Assembly: GCA_025965175.1 (NCBI GenBank)
Contig: JAOPXL010000230.1
Span: 1-33,264 of the forward strand
Origin: Aeromicrobium sp.
GTDB lineage: Bacteria > Actinomycetota > Actinomycetes > Propionibacteriales > Nocardioidaceae
Reading direction: 5' to 3'
Length of the DNA stretch: 33,264 nucleotides
In this document: positions 26,257 through 33,264 of the stretch, piece after piece
How the letters are laid out: the number at the start of each line of letters is the position of its first letter
How positions within the stretch are numbered: the stretch's first letter is position 1
The notes under the pieces: generated by a model
What the model saw: only the letters and a program-made list of their open reading frames with translations
Told to the model about the DNA's origin: nothing
Databases searched by the model: none
Translations under genes and position numbers: made by a program

Positions 26257-27078
26257 GTGCCAGAGCCGGAGCGCCACATCGAGATCGTGCCTGACCGTGA
26301 TCGACCCTCGGCGTACACCATCAAGATCGATGGCACCGACCAGTCTTACGTCGACCTGGACGATCCCCGCCGGCTCGAGTTCGACTACGTGCAGCGGATC
26401 GCCGACGTCATCGACGCGTACGGCGAGCCCGGGGCGCCGCAGCGGTTCGTCCACGTCGGGGGAGCGGCGCTGACCGTGCCGCGCTACGTCGCTGCGACCC
26501 GGCCGCGGTCCGCGCAGGTCGTGCTGGAGCCCGACGAGCAGGTCACTGCGATGGTGCGTGAGGAGCTGCCGCTGCCACGACACAGCGGCATCAAGGTGCG
26601 CCCCGTCGACGGGCGCACCGGGATCGCTGCCCTGCGCGACGACTTCGCCGAGATCGTGGTGGTGGACGCGTTCGACGGGGCGCGGATCCCGGCCGATCTC
26701 GGGACTGCGGAGTTCTTCGCCGAACTGGCGCGGGTCGTTGTGCCGGAGGGCCTCGTGCTGCTCAACCTCGCGGACAAGGCGCCGTTCCCGTACGTCCGAC
26801 GGGTCGTCCGCGGCGTGTGCGACTCGTTCGCGCAGGCCATGATCAGTGCCGAGCCGGCGACGCTCAAGGGCCGGCGGTTCGGCAACGTGCTGGTCGTGGC
26901 GTCCCAGCGGCCGCTGCCCTGGGAGGCGCTGGCCCGGCGGGCCGCGAGCTCCCCGTTCCCCTACCGCGTCATGCCCTATCGCGATGTCGTGGAGAAGCTC
27001 GCCGCAAAGACCCCCTTCACCGACGAGGACAGCGAGCGCTCACCCGCCCCACCCGGTGGAGCCACCTTCTTCAGCTGA
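26257..27078 (+). CDS. Spermidine synthase-like methyltransferase-fold protein
   Basis: DDPRRLEFDYVQRIADVIDAY...RFVHVGGAALTVPRYVAATRP.SAQVVLEPDEQV...EIVVVDAFDGARIPADLGTAEFFAEL. Confidence 0.85.
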   Translation: MPEPERHIEIVPDRDRPSAYTIKIDGTDQSYVDLDDPRRLEFDYVQRIADVIDAYGEPGAPQRFVHVGGAALTVPRYVAATRPRSAQVVLEPDEQVTAMVREELPLPRHSGIKVRPVDGRTGIAALRDDFAEIVVVDAFDGARIPADLGTAEFFAELARVVVPEGLVLLNLADKAPFPYVRRVVRGVCDSFAQAMISAEPATLKGRRFGNVLVVASQRPLPWEALARRAASSPFPYRVMPYRDVVEKLAAKTPFTDEDSERSPAPPGGATFFS

Positions 27079-27091
27079 CGGGCCCCCACCG

Positions 27092-27175
27092 GGATCCGCG
27101 ACTGGCGCAAGATGAAGAAAATGGGACGGTGTGTCGTCCACAATTGCGCCGCTCGAGGACAGAATTGCGCCACTC
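27092..27175 (+). repeat. 84-bp repeat, copy A (inverted relative to copy B at 28038-28121)
   Basis: GGATCCGCGACTGGCGCAAGATGAAGAAAATGGGACGG...GCGCCGCTCGAGGACAGAATTGCGCCACTC; 74/84 identical to the reverse complement of 28038-28121, no gaps. Confidence 0.92.
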
Positions 27176-27179
27176 CCGG

Positions 27180-27986
27180 TCAGTCGGGCGTACGTCCGAG
27201 GGTGTGGCGGACGTCCTGCCGCAGGGACGGGACGCCGTCGAGCAGCGCGTCGGCCCGGGCGAGCAGGCCAGGAAGATCGTCGTCGGGCACGAAGGTCCAC
27301 ATCATCCGTTGGCCGACGCTCATGCTCCAACGCTGCCAGGCGGCACTGTCGGCGAGCGAGATCGTCACCGGCTGGGTCACGCTCCGGACGTCGGCGGCCC
27401 CGCTGTCGGTCAGGAGCTGCTCGAAGGCGGTGTCGCTGGCGAACGGCCCGCGCTTGCCGGTCGTCCGGGCGTCGAGCACGTCGGGCGGGAGGTACGGATC
27501 GAAGAGCTCGTCGAGCCCGCTCCACACCTCGTCCTGCGCTCCGAACGTCGTCAGGCCGATGCGTCCGCCCGGCACGAGGAGGTCGACCCACCGGCGTAGG
27601 GCTTCGGGCGGGTCCGGGAGGAAGAACAGCACGAGAGACGCGGCCACGACGTCGACGGACCGCGGCTCGTACGTCGGCTCGGCGGCGTTCATGAGGCTCA
27701 CGTTCACCTGGCGCAGGTCGGCGGTGAGTCCGGACGTCAGGTTGACCATTGCGGGTGAGATGTCGCAGGCACGGACCGATCCGTCCGTCCCGACGGCCTC
27801 GGCGAGCGGCAGCGTCAACGCGCCCCGTCCGCAACCGAGCTCGACCACCGACTCGCCGGGACGAGGGTCCAGCAGTCCGACCAGGTGGTGCGCGATCGGC
27901 TGGAAGAAGTCGACGCCGACCTGGTCGTACGTCGGTGCGACGGCGTCGAACAGCCCGGCAACTCGGGCGATCCGGTCCGGCATCAT
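27180..27986 (-). CDS. Class I SAM-dependent methyltransferase (UbiE-like)
   Basis: ARVAGLFDAVAPTYDQVGVDFFQPIAHHLVGLLDPRPGESVVELGCGRGALTLPLAEAVG; ORF open to 28022. Confidence 0.88.
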   Translation of the reverse strand: MMPDRIARVAGLFDAVAPTYDQVGVDFFQPIAHHLVGLLDPRPGESVVELGCGRGALTLPLAEAVGTDGSVRACDISPAMVNLTSGLTADLRQVNVSLMNAAEPTYEPRSVDVVAASLVLFFLPDPPEALRRWVDLLVPGGRIGLTTFGAQDEVWSGLDELFDPYLPPDVLDARTTGKRGPFASDTAFEQLLTDSGAADVRSVTQPVTISLADSAAWQRWSMSVGQRMMWTFVPDDDLPGLLARADALLDGVPSLRQDVRHTLGRTPD

Positions 27987-28037
27987 CCTCGGATCATCAA
28001 CCCGCCCACCGATCCCGGTCAACCGGTGCGTTCCGCC

Positions 28038-28121
28038 GAGTGGCGCAAACCTGTCCTCGAGCGGCGCAGATCTGGACGAAACCCTGTCTCATTTTCTTCA
28101 TCTTGCGCCACTCGCGGATCC
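28038..28121 (-). repeat. 84-bp repeat, copy B; begins GAGTGGCGCAA, with TTGCGCCACTC near the other end
   Basis: Reverse complement matches 27092-27175 at 74/84 positions. Confidence 0.92.
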
Positions 28122-28143
28122 AGTGGCGGATTCGGGGGGCGGG

Positions 28144-29355
28144 TCAGGCGTTGAGGGACTCGGCCAACGCGTCGACGGCCTGGTCGATCTCTTCCTTGGT
28201 GATGACCAGGGGCGGGGCGATGCGGAGCGTACGCTCGTGCGTCTCCTTGCACAGCACGCCGCGGTCTCGCAGTGCCATCGACACCTCGCGTCCGGTCTTG
28301 GCCCGCGGATCGATGTCGACGCCGGCCCACAGCCCGCGCCCGCGGACCGTGGCGATGCCCTTGCCCACGAGCTCGTCGAGGCGACCGTGCAGGTAGCGGC
28401 CGAGCTCCTGCGAGCGGGTCTGGAACTCACCCGTCGCGAGCAGCTCGACGACGGCCCGTCCCACGGCGCACGCGACGGGGTAGCCGCCGAACGTCGACCC
28501 GTGCTGGCCGGGCTTGAGCACGCCGAGGACGTCCGTGCGGCCCACGACGGCCGAGACCGGGATGATGCCGCCGCCGAGGGCTTTGCCGAGCGTGTAGAGG
28601 TCGGCGCGTACGTCGTCGTGGTCGAGGGCGAACAGCTTGCCTGTGCGGGCCAGGCCCGACTGGATCTCGTCGGCGATCATCAGGACATTGTTGTCGTCGC
28701 AGAGGCGGCGGACGCCGGAGAAGAAGCCCGCCGGGGGCACGATGACGCCGGCCTCGCCCTGGATCGGCTCCATGAGGATCGCGGCAGTGTTGGGGGTGAT
28801 CGCGTCGCTGATCGCCTGCAGGTCGCCGTAGGGGACCGTGATGAACCCCGGCGTGAACGGTCCGTAGTTGTCGTGCGCGACCGGGTCGTCGGAGAACGAC
28901 ACGATCGTCGTGGTGCGGCCGTGGAAGTTCCCGGCGGCGACGATGATCTCGGCGCTGTCGAACGCGACCCCCTTGACCTCGTAGGCCCACTTGCGCGAGA
29001 CCTTGATCGCCGACTCGACGGCCTCGGCGCCGGTGTTCATCGTCAAGACCATCTCGGTCTGGGTCAACTCGGCCAGCTCGCGGCAGAAGGCACCGAACTG
29101 GTCGTTGTGGAATGCGCGGGACGTCAGCGTCAGCCGGTCTAGCTGGTCGCGGGCCGCCGCGACGAGGGCCGGGTGGCGGTGCCCGAAGTTGAGCGCCGAG
29201 TAGCCGGACAGGAAGTCCAGGTAGCGGTTGCCGTCGACGTCGGTGACCCACGCACCCTCCGCCTCGGAGATGACCACGGGCAGGGGGTGGTAGTTGTGCG
29301 CCCCCCACTCCTCGTCGAGCTTGATGAAGGAAGAGGTCAGTCCGTGATCAGCCAT
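28144..29355 (-). CDS. rocD: Ornithine--oxo-acid transaminase
   Basis: GAHNYHPLPVVISEAEGAWVTDVDGNRYLDFLSGYSALNFGHRHP; ADEIQSGLARTGKLFALDHDDVRADLYTLGKALGGGIIPVSAVV. Confidence 0.93.
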   Translation of the reverse strand: MADHGLTSSFIKLDEEWGAHNYHPLPVVISEAEGAWVTDVDGNRYLDFLSGYSALNFGHRHPALVAAARDQLDRLTLTSRAFHNDQFGAFCRELAELTQTEMVLTMNTGAEAVESAIKVSRKWAYEVKGVAFDSAEIIVAAGNFHGRTTTIVSFSDDPVAHDNYGPFTPGFITVPYGDLQAISDAITPNTAAILMEPIQGEAGVIVPPAGFFSGVRRLCDDNNVLMIADEIQSGLARTGKLFALDHDDVRADLYTLGKALGGGIIPVSAVVGRTDVLGVLKPGQHGSTFGGYPVACAVGRAVVELLATGEFQTRSQELGRYLHGRLDELVGKGIATVRGRGLWAGVDIDPRAKTGREVSMALRDRGVLCKETHERTLRIAPPLVITKEEIDQAVDALAESLNA

Positions 29356-29432
29356 GCGGCCACGGTACAAGCCCGCCCGGTCAGGCACGTGCCCGTGGCA
29401 TCGTAGCCGCCGCGGCTCGATACCCTGAGGGG

Positions 29433-29960
29433 GTGCCTGCCTCGGACCCCGCGTACGCCCTGCGTCCGCTCGACGGGCCCGTGAGGCTGATCAGGTCCCT
29501 TGCCGCCGCGGTGGTGTGCGTCGCCGCCGCGGCGATCGGTCACCGGTCGGCGGGCGGCCCGCTGCCGGCCACCGCGGTGCTGGCCGTGCTCGCCGGGGCT
29601 TCGGCGATCACCTGGCTGCTGGCCGCGCGACGCGTGACGCCCGGTCAGCTCGTCGGCCTGCTGGCGCTGTGCCAGGTCGGTGTGCACCTCGGGGCCTCGA
29701 CGGGGGAGATGACGATGGGTGCCGGCATGGTCGCCGCTCACGTCCTGGCGACGGCCGTGAGCGCGCTGGTGCTGGCTCGTGGCGAGGCGTTCGTCTGGCA
29801 CCTCGCCGAGCGCCTCGGTCTGCGGCTCGCCCCGTTGCGCCTCGCGACGAAGGCACTGCCGACCACGCGGGGCCCTGTGATGACCGCGGCGCCCCGGTCG
29901 CTCCAGGACGTTCGTCTCGCGCACTCGCGCGTGCTGAGAGGTCCGCCGGCCGGGGCCTGA
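29433..29960 (+). CDS. Small integral membrane protein of unknown function at the head of the copper operon
   Basis: About 4 hydrophobic segments; GTG start; co-directional with YcnI/CopC/CopD. Confidence 0.65.
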   Translation: MPASDPAYALRPLDGPVRLIRSLAAAVVCVAAAAIGHRSAGGPLPATAVLAVLAGASAITWLLAARRVTPGQLVGLLALCQVGVHLGASTGEMTMGAGMVAAHVLATAVSALVLARGEAFVWHLAERLGLRLAPLRLATKALPTTRGPVMTAAPRSLQDVRLAHSRVLRGPPAGA

Positions 29961-29997
29961 CCCCACTGCACCCTCCTCTCGAACCAGGAAGTTCCCC

Positions 29998-30672
29998 ATG
30001 ACCCGCACCACCGCGCTGCTCTCCGCTGCGCTCCTGACCACTGCCCTTGTGACTGTGGCCGGTCCCGCCTCCGCCCACGTCGGGGTCTCGACGACCGACG
30101 CCGCCCAAGGCGGATACGGCAAGGCGGTCTTCCGCGTCCCCAACGAGTCCGACAAGGCCGCCACGACCAAGGTCGTCGTGACGCTGCCGGCCGACCAGCC
30201 GTTCGCGTTCGCCACCGCCGGCGCCAAGCCGGGCTGGAGCGTCAAGGTCCGCAAGGCGACGCTTGACAAGCCCACCAAGGTCGGCGACTTCGACCTGACC
30301 GAGGCGGTCCGCACGATCACCTGGACCGCGGACGGCGCGGGGATCCCGGTCGGGCAGTTCGACGAGTTCGCCCTGTCCGGCGGACCGTTCCCGACCGCCG
30401 ACGACATCACGTTCACCGCCGAGCAGACCTACGATGACGGCACGACGGTGGCGTGGGACCAACCGCAGACCGGGGACGAGGAGCCCGAGCACCCGGCGCC
30501 TGTCCTCGCCCTCGCCGAGGCGACGGCCGGTGGCCACGGCGCTGTCGCCGACAAGCACGAGGAGGCGCCCGACGACGACAACGACCTGGGTGTCTGGCTC
30601 GGCGGCGCCGCCCTCGCGGTGGCTCTGGCGGCGCTGGTTGTTGCCCTGCGGGAGAATCGACGTCGTGCGTAA
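29998..30672 (+). CDS. YcnI family copper-associated membrane protein (DUF1775)
   Basis: Signal peptide ending GPASAHVGVSTTDAAQGGYGKAVFRVPNES...; C-terminal TM helix. Confidence 0.9.
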   Translation: MTRTTALLSAALLTTALVTVAGPASAHVGVSTTDAAQGGYGKAVFRVPNESDKAATTKVVVTLPADQPFAFATAGAKPGWSVKVRKATLDKPTKVGDFDLTEAVRTITWTADGAGIPVGQFDEFALSGGPFPTADDITFTAEQTYDDGTTVAWDQPQTGDEEPEHPAPVLALAEATAGGHGAVADKHEEAPDDDNDLGVWLGGAALAVALAALVVALRENRRRA

Positions 30673-31174
30673 CGTCCTGCTCCGCGGAGGGCTCCTGGCC
30701 CTCGTCGCGCTCGTCCTCGGGGCCGGGCCGGCCAGCGCCCATGCGGCGCTGGTCGGCTCCGACCCCGAGGACGGCGCAACCCTCGCGACGGCTCCGCGTG
30801 CGGTAACCCTGACCTTCAGCGAGAACGTCGGCAACGGCCAGCTCGTGGCGACGGCTCCCGACGGGTCCAAGGTCGAGGTCAGTGGCACCCGCACGAGCGA
30901 CCGCACGCTCAGCGGATCACTGGACGACGTCGATCAGCGCGGGACGTTCACGCTGGCCTACCGGGTCCTGTCGGCGGACGGGCACCCCGTGTCCGGCACG
31001 ATCACGTACGACGTCACGTCGGGCCGGGCCGTCGAGCAGACCACCGAGCCGAGGTCGGAGACTTTCATCCACCGTCACAGCGGGCACCTGTTCTGGGGCA
31101 TCCTCGCGGCCGCCGTCGCGATCGCCCTGCTGCTCGTCCCCTTGAGGAGGCACGATGACACAGACCGTGCGTGA
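30665..31174 (+). CDS. CopC domain copper resistance protein
   Basis: ASAHAALVGSDPEDGATLATAPRAVTLTFSENV...YRVLSADGHPVSGTITYDV; C-terminal TM; GTG start overlapping ycnI. Confidence 0.92.
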   Translation: MRNVLLRGGLLALVALVLGAGPASAHAALVGSDPEDGATLATAPRAVTLTFSENVGNGQLVATAPDGSKVEVSGTRTSDRTLSGSLDDVDQRGTFTLAYRVLSADGHPVSGTITYDVTSGRAVEQTTEPRSETFIHRHSGHLFWGILAAAVAIALLLVPLRRHDDTDRA

Positions 31175-33116
31175 CACCCTGGTGGGCCTGATCGTCGCGG
31201 GGCTGGCGCTGCTGACCTTCCTGGTCGTGGGCGGCGGCTCGTACGAGCAGGCCCCCATCGGCATCGCGGACCCCGGCCCGTTCGTCGGCTGGGCGTTGCC
31301 CTTCACCAAGCTGCTGATGGACGTCGCGGCGGTCCTTGTGGTCGGCTTCCTGCTCGCTGCGGCGTTCCTGCTGCCGTCGACCGAGGCCGAGGTGCAGGGA
31401 CTGTCGGTCCAGGCGATCAGGCTCGCGTCGCGCTGGGCGTCGGTGTGGGCCGTGGCGAGCGTCGCCTACTTCTTCCTCAAGCTCTCCGGGGACGTCTTCG
31501 GCCGCCCGCTCGGCCAGATGTCGTGGGCGTACGTCAGCGGCTACGCCGGCACGGCGGAGGGCCGCGCGATCCTGATCCAGGCGCTCGGCGCCCTGGTCGT
31601 CGCCGTCGCGACCCGGTTCGCGCTCAGCATGCGCTCGATCGCCGCGATCCTCGGTCTGAGCCTGGCGACCCTTGGCCCGATCGCGCTGACGGGTCACTCG
31701 GCCGGGTCCGGCTCGCACGACCTCGCGACCACGAGCCTCTACCTCCACCTGAGCGGCGCCACGCTGTGGGTCGGCGGGCTGGCGGCGCTGGCGTGGGTCG
31801 CGATCCGCGGCAGCAAGCGGCTCGAGCCAGCGGTGGCGCGCTACTCGACGCTCGCGCTGTGGGCCTTCGTCATCGTGGGCGTCTCCGGCGCCGTCAACGC
31901 GGCGGTGCGCCTCGAGACGCTCGGTGACCTGTTCGGCACGTCGTACGGTCGGCTGGTCCTGGCCAAGCTCGTGGCCCTGGTCGCGCTCGGCGTCCTCGGC
32001 GTGCGGCAGCGCCGGCGCATCGTCGCGGCCGGCAGCGGCTTCCTGCGCCTCGCGGTGACCGAGGTGTTCATCATGGCGGCGGCCATCGGCCTCGCCGTGG
32101 CCCTGTCCCGGACCCCCACGCCGGTGGGGGAGAACGTCCTGACCTCACCCGTCGAGGAGCTCCTGGGCGGACCCCTGCCGGCGGCCCCGACGGTTCTGCG
32201 CCTGGCGTTCGGCTGGTCAGGCAACGGCGTGGGTCTCGCGATCGTGGGGCTCGGCACGGCGTTCTACCTGCGCGGCGTGTGGGCGATGCACCGCCGCGGC
32301 GCGGCGTGGCCCCTCGGACGTACGCTCGCGTGGCTCGCCGGCATGGCCGTGATCGCGTGGGCGACCTTCGGTGGCCTGGGGGAGTACTCCCACGTCCTGT
32401 TCAGCGCACACATGGCCTCCCACATGCTGCTGTCGATGGTCGCGCCGATCTTCCTGGCCCTCGGCGCACCGATGACCTTGGCGCTGCGCACCCTGCCCGG
32501 GCCGCGACGACCCGGCGAGGTGTCGCCCCGGGCGATGCTGCTGAGTCTGCTCAACTCCCGGTTCAGCAGGATCGTGACACACCCGGTGGTCGGCCCGGTC
32601 CTGTTCGTTGGGAGCCTCTACGGGCTGTACTTCTCCGGCCTGTTCGAGACGCTGATGGGCAATCACTGGGGCCACGCCATCATGGAGATCCACTTCCTGG
32701 CCGTCGGTACGCTGTTCTACTACGTCATCATCGGGATCGACCCGTCGCCGCGGGCGCTGGCGCCAATCGCCCGGTTCGGGGTGCTGCTCGTGACGCTGCC
32801 GTTCCACGCGTTCTTCGCCGTGGCCCTGATGGCATCCAACACGGTCTACGCCCTCGACTACTGGAAGGCGCTCGACCGGCCCTACCGGACAGACCTGCTC
32901 GCCGACCAGTATCTCGGCGGCGGAATGACCTGGGCGATGGGGGAGATCCCGCTGGTCCTCGTGATGATCGCGATCCTGTCCCAGTGGTTCAGATCCGACA
33001 CGCGGGAGGCGAAGCGCTTCGACCGCAACGAGGACCGCAACGACGACGCGGCGCTCGAGGCGTACAACGCCCGTCTCCGTGACCTCGCCGAGCACGGCAG
33101 ACGGCGGGACCCCTGA
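31155..33116 (+). CDS. CopD-CtaG fusion: copper export domain plus cytochrome c oxidase (caa3-type) assembly factor
   Basis: N-terminal CopD-like TM region (GHSAGSGSHDLATTSLYLHLSGATLWVGGLAAL); C-terminal CtaG (FSAHMASHMLLSMVAPIFLALGAPMTLALR). Confidence 0.92.
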   Translation: MTQTVRDTLVGLIVAGLALLTFLVVGGGSYEQAPIGIADPGPFVGWALPFTKLLMDVAAVLVVGFLLAAAFLLPSTEAEVQGLSVQAIRLASRWASVWAVASVAYFFLKLSGDVFGRPLGQMSWAYVSGYAGTAEGRAILIQALGALVVAVATRFALSMRSIAAILGLSLATLGPIALTGHSAGSGSHDLATTSLYLHLSGATLWVGGLAALAWVAIRGSKRLEPAVARYSTLALWAFVIVGVSGAVNAAVRLETLGDLFGTSYGRLVLAKLVALVALGVLGVRQRRRIVAAGSGFLRLAVTEVFIMAAAIGLAVALSRTPTPVGENVLTSPVEELLGGPLPAAPTVLRLAFGWSGNGVGLAIVGLGTAFYLRGVWAMHRRGAAWPLGRTLAWLAGMAVIAWATFGGLGEYSHVLFSAHMASHMLLSMVAPIFLALGAPMTLALRTLPGPRRPGEVSPRAMLLSLLNSRFSRIVTHPVVGPVLFVGSLYGLYFSGLFETLMGNHWGHAIMEIHFLAVGTLFYYVIIGIDPSPRALAPIARFGVLLVTLPFHAFFAVALMASNTVYALDYWKALDRPYRTDLLADQYLGGGMTWAMGEIPLVLVMIAILSQWFRSDTREAKRFDRNEDRNDDAALEAYNARLRDLAEHGRRRDP

Positions 33117-33135
33117 GCTCAGGGATCCCGCCGTC
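33100..33135. terminator. 36-bp near-perfect palindrome between convergent genes (bidirectional terminator candidate)
   Basis: GACGGCGGGACCCCTGAG/CTCAGGGATCCCGCCGTC, 17 of 18 bp complementary, overlaps the copD-ctaG stop codon. Confidence 0.65.
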
Positions 33136-33150
33136 GAACCGGTGGTCGGA

Positions 33151-33264
33151 TCAGAAGATGATCTGGCCGCCGGAGGTTGCTGCGGTGAAGCGCTCCTGGG
33201 CGTCGGCCCAGTTGACGATGTTCCACCACGCCTTGACGTAGTCGCCCTTGACGTTGAGGTAGTC
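33151..33264 (-). CDS. Superoxide dismutase (Fe/Mn family), C-terminal part, truncated by window end
   Basis: Reverse strand translates as [37 protein letters not shown], the SOD C-terminal signature. Confidence 0.88.
   Translation of the reverse strand, partial: DYLNVKGDYVKAWWNIVNWADAQERFTAATSGGQIIF

Overview
High-GC actinobacterial window (Nocardioides/Aeromicrobium-like by codon usage and gene content; inference only). It has two parts. (1) About 1-5975 looks like the end of an accessory island. It contains a 1312-aa sacsin/HSP90-type (GHKL-fold) ATPase, an internally deleted IS21-family element (4459-5359) with intact terminal repeats and a 5-bp target duplication, and a 3' fragment of tRNA-Pro (about 5933-5974) followed by a terminator hairpin, which resembles an att site. 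A decayed IS481-like transposase follows. (2) About 6.7-33.3 kb is chromosome-like. It carries an ABC importer operon; a three-gene operon of a D/G/T-repeat peptide, a ROX-type cupin_4/JmjC oxygenase and a Suc_Fer-like thioredoxin-fold ferredoxin; an MFS/TetR/methyltransferase/SARP-ATPase group; a flavin amine oxidase; an IMPase-LOG-NUDIX-esterase operon; two divergent S4-domain genes; a luciferase-like, Gfo/Idh/MocA and spermidine-synthase-like run; a methyltransferase gene bracketed by 84-bp inverted repeats; an ornithine aminotransferase; a YcnI-CopC-CopD/CtaG copper operon; and the 3' end of a Fe/Mn superoxide dismutase. The best candidates for undescribed biology are the repeat peptide/oxygenase/ferredoxin operon (10677-12957), the 84-bp inverted-repeat-flanked methyltransferase cassette (27092-28121), and the island ATPase. 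All assignments come from reading the sequence and protein motifs; no database search was run.
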